NCBI GenBank assembly: GCA_002049455.2 | Contig: KV918828.1 | Location: 1 to 64,000, forward strand | Length of the DNA: 64,000 bases | Source of the DNA: Porphyra umbilicalis | Taxonomy: Eukaryota > Rhodophyta > Bangiophyceae > Bangiales > Bangiaceae | Direction of reading: 5' to 3' | Shown here: one piece after another, positions 44,221 to 54,758 of the stretch | Layout: every line of letters begins with the position of its first letter | How positions within the stretch are numbered: the first letter of the stretch is position 1 | Made by a program: the position numbers and the translations under genes | The notes under the pieces: generated by a model | What the model was told of the DNA's origin: nothing | The model's database searches: none | The model's input: the letters and a program-made list of their open reading frames with translations, nothing else

Positions 44221-44640
44221 GCTGAGAACGGTGGCGGTGACCCGTCGGCGGCGGGAAGGGACGGAGGGGGACGACCGCCGATGAACGCGTCGGTGCCCCG
44301 TCGGTGGCGGGCGAAAGGAAGCGGGCGGCGAGGGACACACGCGAAGGAAGGCGCCGGTGCGCCGTCGGCGGCGGGCAGGGACGGAGGGGGACGACCGCTA
44401 AGGAACGCGCCGGTGCCCCGCCGGTGGCGGGTGAGAGGAAACGGGCCGCGAGGGACACACGGGGAGGAAGGCGCCAGTGCGCCGTCGGCGGCGGCCAGGG
44501 ACGGAGGGGGACGACCGCCAAGGAACGCGCCGGTGCGCCGTCGGTGGCGGGCGAGAGGAAACGGGCGGCGAGGGACACACGCGGAGGAATGCGCCGGTGC
44601 CCCGTCGTCGTTGGCGTGCGGGAACGGGCGGCGGAGGCGA
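44221..44640. repeat. 120-bp tandem repeat (60-bp sub-periodicity), ~3.5 copies
   Basis: Units start at 44221, 44341, 44461 and 44581 with exact 120-bp spacing. Each carries ACGGAGGGGGACGACCGC and GAGGGACACAC. The two 60-bp halves resemble each other (CGGTGCSCCGTCGGYGGCGGG). Weaker 60-bp relatives continue to about 44900. On the minus strand the unit translates as a repeated 40-residue Pro/Arg/Leu peptide, which is just upstream of the transposase. Confidence 0.9.
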
Positions 44641-45730
44641 GCGAGACGCCCAGCAATCACGTGGCGCTCCTCGGATGGCCGGCGGTGAGGGGGATGCACA
44701 CCCAAAAAGGTGACGCCGCCCCGTCGGCGGCGGCGAGGGACGGGGCAGCACGCCGAGAACGGTGGCGCCGCCCCCGCAGGCGGCGGGCAGGGTCGGAGGG
44801 GGACGCACGCTGAGGAAGGCGGCGGTGCCGCGTCCGTGGCGGGCGGGAATGGACAGCGGCGAAGAAGGTGACACAGAGCAGCGCGGGGGCGCCCCCTGGG
44901 TGGCGGGTGGGGATGGTGGGGAGGTCGAAGCGGCGGCAAAGGGCAAGACGCTGTGGCGCACGCGCCACCGACCGAGAGGGAGCGCGGGGGAATCCTCCAG
45001 GGGTCGCGCGGGAACCCGCCAGAGGACACGGGGGAACCCGCATGCCCGACGTTGCCCACAAGGAAAAGGCAACGCGACCTGCTCGAAGAGAGCGGTCCGT
45101 AAAGCTGTCTGTCGGGTTATCAGCTTGAATTGTTGTGCGGATTGTCACGGAAACCAGTGCCATTCGCCGCACCAGTGCTTGTCAGTGCGGGAAATGGGTC
45201 GGCCGAGCGGAATTTAGATGTGCCCCAGTCACGAATGACGCGGTCAGACTAAGTTTGATTTCGGCCCACTGAGCGTCAGCTGCCTATCTGATTGGGCCCG
45301 TTCCGGGCCAACCCACATTGCCGTGAGTCGAGCTGTGAATGGACCAATGAGGGTGCTTCGCCTGCTCCAGGGGATGCTGACAGCGTCCGATGGGGGGTGA
45401 TACTTTGCCCGCCCCTGGAGGCTCAGAGCAAAGGTGAATGCTCTCATTAAGAACTACACCCCCACTGAGAGCCCCAGTTAGGGGTTCTCATTTGGGTCAT
45501 CTGCTGAGGACACGATACTTTGCCCACCCGCGCCGCGTGCACGCCTGGCTGGCACAAGCGCATTCTCTGGGGGCCACCGGAGAGCCGAATATGTGGGACT
45601 GGGCCACATACATCTCGTCCAGGTACCGGGGGCCATCGAGAGAGGCACACATGACAGAGCTGCTGGCGTCCCGCTTGCACTCGTCATCAGCGATTCTGAT
45701 GCATTGGGGGGGGGGGGGGGATGGCATGTC
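44641..45730. other. No recognisable gene
   Basis: Degenerate repeat to about 44900, then mixed sequence. A run of 15 G lies at 45706-45720. The missing 3' part of the copia element does not resume here as far as I can see. Confidence 0.4.
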
Positions 45731-45788
45731 ATAGTTTCCGCAAACTACGCCTCCCGCGGCATGGCCAAAATTGGGAAAACCACCATAC
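45731..45788 (-). repeat. Dispersed 57-bp repeat, copy 2
   Basis: Reverse-complement match to 26216-26272. The run of G ends ten bases upstream, followed by ATGGCATGT. A similar G-run plus ATGGCATGT occurs near 20825-20845. Confidence 0.7.
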
Positions 45789-46831
45789 ACAGCGCCTATC
45801 GTCTCGCAAGGTATTAATACAGTCATTGCTCGCAGTCATGATTTCGTTACAGTGTGTATTTGCCTATGCGACGCGGGCCCACTTTATAGTAGCCTGCTTC
45901 GAATTCACATTTAGATCATATTTTAGGGTGTGTCACTGCAAGATTGGGCGCAATACCACCGTACTTGCGCCAGGTTGTCGTCTGGAAACTTGCACCGACT
46001 CAAAGCCGACGAGCTGCAAGCAAGAGGGCCAAGGCCTACAGAGACGGTGTCTGCCAACAGCACCATCAAACAAGCGACAGGAAAAAAAAACAGCTCTGCA
46101 GCTACGCTAGTCTTCGTCCTCTCCTGCGAGATCCATATCGACCTCCTGAGCGATTGTGCTCGTATCACCCGCGACAACAAAGCACCTCTGCTCCGAACGG
46201 CCTCTCTCTTCCTCCGACACCCCACAAAGTCTACAACCAAGCGAGTGTTTGTCAACAGAGAGACCACCTCTGACACGTCCGTATGGACGCTGTCAGCTAC
46301 GGGTAGAACCCCATGCAGCTGTATGTGCACCACAGCGGCGATCTTTTTAGTCGCGACTGAGAGACTCCGCTAACACGACTGGGGAAGTTGATGGTCCGTG
46401 GGGGGGAAAGGGCCGCGGGCAAGCGGGTGGTACAGTCAATCCCCGACCTTATGGCTCGGCGTAGACGGGCACCTGCCACTATATCGAGTCGACTGAAGAT
46501 CGAAATTGAGTCGGCACCTCCGGCCAGAACGAAACTTGAATGGGACGGTCGATCGTCACGCTAGTAGCGCTAAATAAGAGATCACGAAAAAAGTAGGAAC
46601 CGCAGAAGCGAGCCCAGCGGCGCCGGCGGCCAGCGTGTGGCCACCGACGTCGTGACCACCCCGTCCCCGCCGCTGTCGCTGACGTCGTGACCACCCCGTC
46701 CCCTCGACCATCGCCTGCGCCACTGCACTCCCTGTCATCACTGGACGGGGTTCGCCCCTCCCCCACACCCTTCCACTTGCACATATCATACCCCTCTCCA
46801 ATCCCTCCCCCCCCTCGCCCTGGGCGCTGAC
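45789..46831. other. Upstream region of the first pogo gene
   Basis: AT-richer to about 46400. A 35-bp direct duplication (GACGTCGTGACCACCCCGTC at 46646 and 46681) and a pyrimidine-rich stretch follow immediately before the ATG. Element ends were not identified. Confidence 0.35.
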
Positions 46832-49462
46832 ATGGCGTCCGCGGGTGGCAGCGGACAGACGCTGCTGCAATCGATTGCATGTGGCCCGACCGTGGATCTG
46901 CAACGGATGGCGCTTGCTCTGCAAGCCAATCCATCCAGCGTGACGTTTGAGACGTTGGGCATCGAGCGCATGGAAGCGTTTTGCGGATCTGGGGACGCCA
47001 TGGACTCTGATTCGTCCGATTCGGCCTCGAGCGGGCCCGATGAGATGACCAACCGGCGGATTTCTACCCCCTACGGTGCTGCTATGGCGGCGGCGGAGGC
47101 GGCCTTCTCCCACGCGTGCCCCTCTCTTGTGCCTGTGGCCAGTTCCGGAATACGTGCCGCGGCCAGGGCTGCTGCGGCTACCGCCACTCATTTTGGGCCT
47201 CACCCAGCTGTGAGTAGTACTGACGACCTAGGAGGCGGCCGCACCGCCGTCGTCGGCCGAGACGCGCTGACCGATGAGCAGGGGGCAGGTAGATCGGATG
47301 GCGGGGCTGCCCAAGACGTCACACCCTGTCCAACGCCGAGGACGGGTTCCCAGGCGGCTCCCTCGGCTTTCACGGATCATGCCGATCCCAGCACTCCATC
47401 AATTGAGCAAGAGCATCAGCCGCTTGGTGCTCATTACGGAGGTCGAGGCCGTAGTCGACGTCGGCTTGGGCGGGGCGGTGGGGGAAGCTCGACCGGAGGA
47501 CGCACCCGGCGGACGCGCGCTCAATTGACGATGCGCCACCGCTTGATGATCATACACATGGTCACGGCCGGGCTGACGTACAGCCGGGTTTGTCGGGAGC
47601 TTCCCATCAAGGTCAGCTACAATGCCGTGCGCAAAACTTGGTACCGGCGCGCCATCTACCTCAGCGTCTTGCAGCTGGGAAACATGGACCTGGACGCTGT
47701 ACGCTATCGCCCGCCCACGTACCCGCAGCTGGACGCTGCGCTATTGCGGTGGTTCTTGGCAGTCCGGGCGTGCGGTAAGAGGACGGTTCCCGTAACTGTC
47801 GCCATGCTAAAGGAGCGGGCCGGCCAGCTGGCATCAGAAATGGGCATCCAGGACTTCCGGGCCTCGACGGGCTACACCTGCAGGTGGGTGAAGCGCAACG
47901 ACATCAGGAGCATCTGCCTCGTCGGCCAGGGTGCGTCGGCAGATTGGGCGGGCTCGGCTGACCGCATAGCCGAAGTGCGGGAAACACGACAAGGTGTAGC
48001 CCCCGGATTAATCTACAATATGGACAAGACCGGACTTTTCTACCGCTGTCTGCCACACCGCTCGTACGTGTCGGCACGGGAGCGCCGGACGGCGCGCGGG
48101 TCCAAAGCCATGCGGGCGAAGGACCGTGTGGTTGCTGTGCTCTGCGTGAACGCAGACGGTTCCCACAAGCTCCCTATCACCGTTATCGGTAAGGCCGCGA
48201 GGCCCCTGTGCTTCCGCCCCCCGCACCCCCCCTGCCCCGTTCCCTACTTCAGCCAAACAAACTCCTGGATGGACGGGCCGACGATGGCGGATTGGTTCAC
48301 CTCGGTATTTGTGCGGGAGGTGCGGCGCGTGACCAGCGAGCCCGTGTTCTTGATAATGGACAACGCGCCGTCGCACTGCAAGCTGGAGGCCGACGGGGTG
48401 ACCGTCGTCTGCCTGCCCCCCAACACCACTTCCCTGTACCAGCCCCTAGATATGGGGATCATCTCTGCTGTCAAGCGACGGTACAAGGCGAGGCTGCTCC
48501 GACGACGCTTGCGGCAGCTGAACTCCCTGCTGGGCGCCGGCAGCGCGGCCTCTGGGGCACCATCTCGGCCAGGGCATTCCCCCCCCGAGCCACCCAGTCA
48601 ACCGCATCCACCTCCCGCACCAGCTGCCCCCGCTCCCTCTCCCGCCCCGCTCGCTCCGTCATCCCGGCTGCCTCACCCCCCGACAGCAGGTCCTCCTGCA
48701 GGCTCCCCGCCAACCTCTGCACTACCGCCTTCCCTTCGACCCGTGGCAGCTACTGGCGCCGTGCCGACTGCGTCTTCTATGTCCTAATCGACCCCCCAGC
48801 GGCCTTTTATCTTCCTATCTCCACGGGGCGCACCTCGCCCCGTCCCTCTTTTCGCGCCCCCGGGTCGGGGGGTAACCTACCCTGTCGACGGCAACTCGCC
48901 CCCATCGGCCGCAGCCGCTGTCAGGGAGACGCGGTTAGCGCCGGTCTCTGGCATACCGTTTCACGCCCAACTCCTTGCCCTCCCCCCCCCACCCCCTCGA
49001 CGCACATTCGTCGGACCATTTCTTGCCAATCAGAGGGCACCTGCGACTGTACCTGTGGTGGAGGTGGCAACGGAGGTCGATCCCGGGGGCGACGACGGCG
49101 CAGACGACTCTCTCAACCTCATGGACGTCTGCCAGATGCTTAAGGCTGAGTGGGAGGCGGTTTCGGAGTCAACCATTGCGCAATGCTGGCTGAAGGCCGA
49201 TCTGCTGCGTGCAGACGTGGCCGCGACGCTCCGGGGTCGCCATGGTTTGTATCACTCTGGGCTTCTCCGCATGGACGAGGAGGTGAGTGAGATTGTGAGC
49301 ATGATGCGGGAGATATCGGCGGGGGAGGGACCAGACACGGGACAGCGCGCAGCGGAGCGAACGATGGACGCTGCTGAGTGGCTTGCGGTAGAGGAGCTGC
49401 CCGAAACTGTTTTCGATACTGCGGTGCAGAGCGAGAGCGAAGAGGTGGAAGAAGATGAGTAA
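46832..49462 (+). CDS. Pogo/Tigger-type transposase, one in-frame TAA
   Basis: ATG 46832 opens a 651-codon frame to TAA at 48785-48787. The same phase then stays open to TAA at 49460-49462, 877 codons in all. The N-terminal ~230 residues are poorly ordered. A Tc5/CENP-B-type DNA-binding region follows (RHRLMIIHMVTAGLTYSRVC; later RWVKRNDI). The DDE_1 catalytic core has YNMDKTGLF (Asp398), FLIMDNAPSHC (Asp510) and YQPLDMGII (Asp540), a D-D-29-D spacing typical of pogo. A Pro-rich linker (about 570-740) contains the TAA. The C-terminal tail reads MLKAEWEAVSESTIAQCWLKA, matching the W...I..C...A helix that ends Tigger-type proteins, then an acidic EEVEEDE end. Because both sides of the TAA are recognisably one protein, it is a single nonsense lesion or a readthrough codon. 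Confidence 0.8.
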
Positions 49463-49999
49463 ACGATGTTTGTCTGGACATCCCACCGAGCAACCACGTC
49501 CCCCCCGCACTCGCCCGTGTGCGGGCGAGCGCACGTGGAGCGGACCGTCGTTGACACCTATACGGCACCCTCATCCCCCGCTAACGTGCCCGTCCACGCG
49601 CTGGTCGGCCAGCAGCGGGCAGCCGCCATTTACCCCCCAGTGCAGACGTCCCCACCTCACACGCCCGTGGACGGACGAGCGGAGATGGAGCGGACCGCCA
49701 CCAACGCCGACACCGCGCCCGCATCCCCCCCCCACATGTTCATGCACGAGCGGGCACACGCGAAGCGGACCGGACCGACGATCAGCCCGTTCCTTGCGTG
49801 TGCTCAATACTTCAGGCCTCCCCGTGCGACGGATTTGCTCTTGGTCTGGTTGCCTAGGATGAGGGGAGAAAGAAACACAGACCGTGAGCATTACGCAAGG
49901 AATGGAAAGGAGCAGGGGAGGCACAGAAGTATAACCCGACCGATGATGATTGACAGAAAGGAGTACAGAAGAGATGGGGACACATGCATGATCCGATGA
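49463..49999 (+). other. Open extension with in-frame 150-bp duplication
   Basis: After the second TAA the pogo phase remains open to TGA at 49997. It contains two related 50-codon blocks (TSPPHSPVCGRAHVERT and TSPPHTPVDGRAEMERT). Some differences between blocks are synonymous. It may be 3' UTR or former coding sequence. Confidence 0.3.
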
Positions 50000-51751
50000 A
50001 ACAGGGAATGACACGCAAACAATGGAGGGATAGCACGGGACCCACGTGGAGAAAGCACAAAAGAGCACGAGATACCACGGCAGTGCTCTTCAACCATACG
50101 TACAGCGGCTGGTGATGTCCGGGCGACAGGATCAGGTGCTGTCGTGACGAGACAGCGGCCACCTACGGATGGCAAGCCACAGGCACCGTCAAACACGTGC
50201 AGCACCCACGAGCAACAGGGAGGAGAGGAGGGAAAGGAGGGTTGTGGTGGGAGGAAGGGCAGCGAGAAGGCGACGTGGTGGGGGGGACGAGGCATAGACC
50301 GCTTCTGCGTCGCAGACTTGGAACGCATGGGAGCAGAAGTCGACCTGGCGTGGTGGCGGCTTTGGTGACCAGCTGTGAGCGAGTGCGACGTTCTTGGCAG
50401 GCCCAGACTCTCACAGTCAGCACTTGCGACGAGGCTCCAGAGTGGGCTACAAGTTCTGGAACGAAGCGTGTTAGGGATTATTTGACCACGTTTTAGCTCA
50501 TTTGCCCGCTATTAAGGCAGCAAGAAGGACGCCTGTCGGGACAACCTCATCCATCCACTCAGTCGATCTTGAAGACCACTGACCGAGACCCCATCCCATG
50601 ACCCTCTGAAGCCCACACCTTCGGAAACGGAAGAACGCTGTTCCGGTCGACTGTCGCAGGTGGAATATCGGCGCACAACGATTTCCCGGCCATTTTGCAC
50701 CACAGGGGTGCCCTACCATCGGGGATTGACTGTAGTTTGATGGTGGGGGGGTGGTGTGCGGTGCGGTGGCGGCGAAGGCTGTCTCACTGCATGACAACGC
50801 GGGCACATACTTTGTGTCTGGGTCAGCAGTCCCATGGAATAACATCGCTGCAGTGTGTTTTATTGCAGTCCGGTCCGGCTCGTTTATACGACCCGGTCGT
50901 ATAAACAAGCGCCCTAAAGTCCATCTCATCTGATTAGTCCTAGGCAAAAACAGCTCGGGTTTCGGCACATGCACACCAATCGACCCCAAACTTTGTAAAG
51001 GTATCAGAGGGTGGCCCTCGGGTCCTCAGAAAAAATAACGGAGCACGAAGCGCAGCACATCCCACCCGTTGATGCCCTCTTCCGCATTCGTATCGATCAG
51101 GAACATACGATCCGCCCGATTCTCGACAGCACCCGATGTATCACTGACCAAATCGGGAGGAATGCAAGGACAGGGATGCAACGTTTTCAGCCTCGTGAGC
51201 CCAATGTTCAGATCTCGTGATGCCACGGGGACAAGGAGAGGGGACGATGATGGCGGACCAAAGGAAGATACTTCACCGAGAACAAGTACCGTACAGTCAT
51301 TGCGCATCTTTATGTGTCCCGCTTATAAGGCACTCTGCTTTACAAGTGAGCACACCTCGATCGCAGTCCGATGCGATCGACCCCGATGAGGTCTCTCGAT
51401 CGCTTCGGATTGGTTAGATTTTGTAGTAGACACGGTCTGAATATTTGTAATGAGCGGTCCGTCGTCGTCGCCTGGTCACAGCGGGTCACCGCAGTGTGCC
51501 GTCCTCGTCCCCGCATCCCCCACCGTCACTGCCAAAGGAGCTCCCGTCGACTGCTCGCGTCCTTCTTCCCGGGCGCGACGGTGTCCCGAGCTCCTGACCC
51601 CCCGTCGCCACTCACACCGCCACCCTTGACTCCACCCTACCACCCCCAACCGCCATCCACGGCATCCGCCGCAGCCGTGGCTTCAAACAAGATCATCGGG
51701 CCTGCCGCGACTCGCCCTCCGCCTCAAGCCACGAGGGGCAGCGCTGGTACG
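50000..51751. other. No recognisable gene between the two pogo copies
   Basis: AT-richer mixed sequence. A near-palindrome GTTTATACGAC-CCG-GTCGTATAAAC lies at 50882-50906. Upstream of 51752 the pyrimidine-rich DNA resembles the leader of the first pogo gene in style only. Confidence 0.4.
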
Positions 51752-54322
51752 ATGCGCAAGCCGCGTCAATCGTTAACGATCGACGAAAAGCTCAAGATGA
51801 GATGAAGGAGTCGGGCGAGTATAGGATGTTAGCAGATATCAAAGAAGCATTTCCCAAGTCCGTCTCGGAGTCGGCCTTTCAAGATGCGTGGCGTCAACGT
51901 GACACCCTCAACACGCGGTCTAGGGAGGAGCCCGGGACCACAAGGCGTCTCCGACAATCCACTTTTTCGGACGCCAACCTTGAGTTGCGGCGGAGGTACA
52001 CCATTTGTGCCGGGCTGGAAGCAGTATCTGTGACCCTAGCGGGCTTTGCGCGCCGGTGGGCGAAGCGGCGCAACCCCGTGAATATCTTACTCTGGGGTAC
52101 CGGTTGGTCGGCAGCGGCTGACTTGGAGGCCTCACGGCAGCGGATGAGAGAGATCTGGGGTCAACTCTAGGCGTTCGACCCGGAGCAAATTGATAATATG
52201 GACGAGGCCGGTCTCTACGTTCGGTTTCTCCCAAACCGTGCGTACGTTTCGGCGGGCAGCAGACGACGGGCTAGGGGCAGCAAGGCCATGAAGAACGAGG
52301 ATGGCGTGACCCTGGTGCTTGCAGTCGACGGTACGTGGTCTCACGCGATCCCAGTGGCAATCATTGGCAAGGCGGCGATTCCCTTGTGCTTTTAATCCCC
52401 ACGAGCCCTATGCCCTCTTCTCTACTTCTCTCAACCGTCGGCCTGGATGGATGGCGGCGTGTACCACAAATTGTTTAACACCGTCTTTGTACCGGACTTC
52501 CGCGCAAAAATACGGCTACCCTGTGTCCTTGTCGTCGACAATTGCGAAGCACACGGCGAGCTCGAGCACCCCTAAGTCGCTATTTGCCCTCTTCCACCCA
52601 ACGATACGTCTGTGCATCAGCCTTTCGATGCTGGCATTCTCGCCGCACAGAGGAGGCGCTGCAAAAGACTTCTTTTGAGTTTGGATCTCGGGGCTCTTGA
52701 GCGGTCGAGGCTGTCGCCGATCGCGGCGGCTCGGGAGAATGGGCCTCTCCTGGACTACCAGGGGAGGCCCATTCTCCCGGGTAGGCGTGGGTGCCCCGTG
52801 TCGGTGGCTGGCAGCCCTGGATCCACCCAGACGGGGGCGGCGGCCGGCGGTGTTGCCACGGCGGGCAACGAGGTCACTTTACTCTCTCCTGCGCCCAACT
52901 GGAACCCGGCATGGCTGTATAGCAAGTGGTGACGGTGCTGCCTCGTGCCGCTCGAGGAGCAGTGGCGGCCAGACGCCGGCCGGTAGAGCAGCGTGCGCCC
53001 CTCTTGGCCGTGTCATCTGTGGTGATAGCCCAGCCACCACCGGAGGCTATGCCGCCGCACGTGAGGCAGGCGCAGCACCACTCGGGTAAGCAGGAGGCAG
53101 CGGCACTGCGACGAGTTCAGCCGCTGCCGCGGCCTCCCATCAATAGATTGGGGGCGCCGATTTTGGAGACGCCACAGCCTTGACCCCGAGTACCGGCCCT
53201 GGTGGCTCCACAAGCGTGCTGCTTGAGCGCTCCGAAGAGAAGGGTGACACGGGTCGCGTCAGTTATGCGTTTGGGGGCGCCCTGGGTGAGGCAGCTGCCT
53301 GGACGGAAGCAGGGGGTGCCACGCTGGCCGCGGAATTCCTCCTAAGTTCGGCGCTGACAACGCCGCGCTTCTCCAGAAAAAACACATTCTCGTTGGGGGA
53401 AGCGCCAGTACTCCCATTGGGTGATATGGCTGAACCTAGCCCCAGTATCTCATCTGGGGTGGGACCGGTCGGTCCCGGATCTTTGTCGGGGGGGGCTTCT
53501 CAAGGCGGTGTGGAGCGGGGCAATCAGTCGGGCGTCTCCGCTGCATCCCCCGAGGGTGCACCGGCGGGCGAGCCGGTGAGCGCTGTGGCGAGCGCACCAG
53601 CGGGTGCCCCAACGACCACCTCGCAAGAGGCACGCATCTCGTGTGCAACTCGCGAGGCGGGCGGTCTTGGTGGATCCAGTGTCGGCCACATCTTGGCCGC
53701 CGCCCCAATCTACACGCCTCCGACTGTGGCCGGGCTACCGGCTGACCCAGCTCCCCCGGTGCCCAACGTGTGGACCGCCGCCTTCGAGACGCGCATTACC
53801 CTTCACCCCGCTAGTAGACGGAGGTTGCGTCCGGCGCGGGGGCGGGCCGCCCCGCCGCGACCAGGACATGTCCGAGATTGCCCAAACGGAATGAGAGGCG
53901 ATGGACCCAGCAACAAGTTCACACTGCTGGGTATAAGCACGAAATTTACCGACGGTAATGGAGGCATCGGTGACGGCACTGCACGGGTCGTATCGCCTTT
54001 TTTACGGTCTGTCGGACAGGACATGGAACGAGTGCTGACAAACATGTAGGGCTGCTCTTTGGGTGCACGTTGTTTTGGTGACGCTGGGGGGGTGGAGCGC
54101 GCGCGTGTGGTAAAGACGTGGCTCGGGTTAGAGTGTGACGTAGAGGCCATCCTAGACACTGCCGACGCCGATCTGTGGGCAGTGTCTTCGGCGGGCGAGA
54201 AGGACGCTGACGCTGATAATGAGCCAGAGGAAGAAGAAGAGGACAAAGGATTAAAAGACAAAGACGTTTACGTGCAAAGGGGTGCTACGGCTGACATGTC
54301 AACGCATGCTCGGACATCGTAG
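51752..54322 (+). pseudogene. Decayed second pogo/Tigger transposase
   Basis: Same architecture as the 46832 gene but decayed. RQSLTIDEKLKM is the CENP-B-like N-terminal helix. A 1-nt shift near 51800 leads to YRMLADIKEAFPKSVSESAF. TAG at about 52168 interrupts just before IDNMDEAGLYVRF (first Asp). TAA at about 52393 falls in PLCF-stop-SPR, where the first copy reads PLCFRPP. TAA near 52572 falls between the second Asp (VLVVDNCEAHGELE) and VHQPFDAGIL (third Asp). Those three stops share one phase that otherwise runs from 51802 to 52932. A Gly/Ser/Ala-rich linker (53180-54049) and an acidic tail with GLECDVEAILD and EEEEEDK (54059-54322) follow in other phases. The two copies are clearly paralogous but old. 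Confidence 0.7.
52733..52778. repeat. 21-bp stem, 4-nt loop hairpin in the pogo linker
   Basis: GGGAGAATGGGCCTC... and its complement (52733-52753 and 52758-52778) pair with one mismatch around ACTA. Confidence 0.8.
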
Positions 54323-54378
54323 ATTAGGAACATAAGATAGTTCACGAGCCGGCCTCCAATCTTAGTCCACGAAAGAAG

Positions 54379-54758
54379 TCAATAACAGTCGTCTCCCGCG
54401 AAGTAACGCACAATCGGTCGTCCCTGACAAAGTCTGCCGCAAGCAGGCGTAGTTGACGATCTAAAGCACATGCGGGCGTCCCGTGTAAACCCAGGCACCA
54501 GCAGTCGTTGCCTGTGACGTAAGGAACAAACAGTCGCCCCTCACAAACTCAGACACAAGCAGTCATCGCTGACCAAGACAATACACAGGCTGTCGCCCCC
54601 TAAAACCTCAGGCATAAGCAGTCTTCACCGACGAACTGAAGCACAAGCAAAATCTGCAGTTCACTATCTGATCAACCGGAAGTCGTCATCCGCAAGCTAA
54701 TGCACCGGCAGTCGTCCCCCGCAAACTCAGGCACGAGCAGTGGGGTCCAAAGAACTGA
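54379..54758. repeat. Degenerate 29-bp tandem array, ~13 units
   Basis: Units begin at 54379, 54407, 54436, 54465, 54494, 54523, 54552, 54581, 54611, 54640, 54672, 54701 and 54730. Nearly all are exactly 29 bp (one each of 28, 30 and 32). The consensus is about GGCACAAGCAGTCGTC followed by a variable CCCSRCAAACTCA-like part. CAnnCAGTCGTC is the best-kept core; the second half drifts. The period has survived while the sequence has not. The array starts just after the acidic tail of the decayed pogo copy. Confidence 0.85.

Noticed and set aside
50882-50906. Functional operator-like palindrome
   Set aside because: A lone 11-bp inverted pair with no adjacent supported gene; too little to call a regulatory site.
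54379-54758. CRISPR array
   Set aside because: There are no constant repeats separated by unique spacers; the whole unit drifts, and the genome is eukaryotic.
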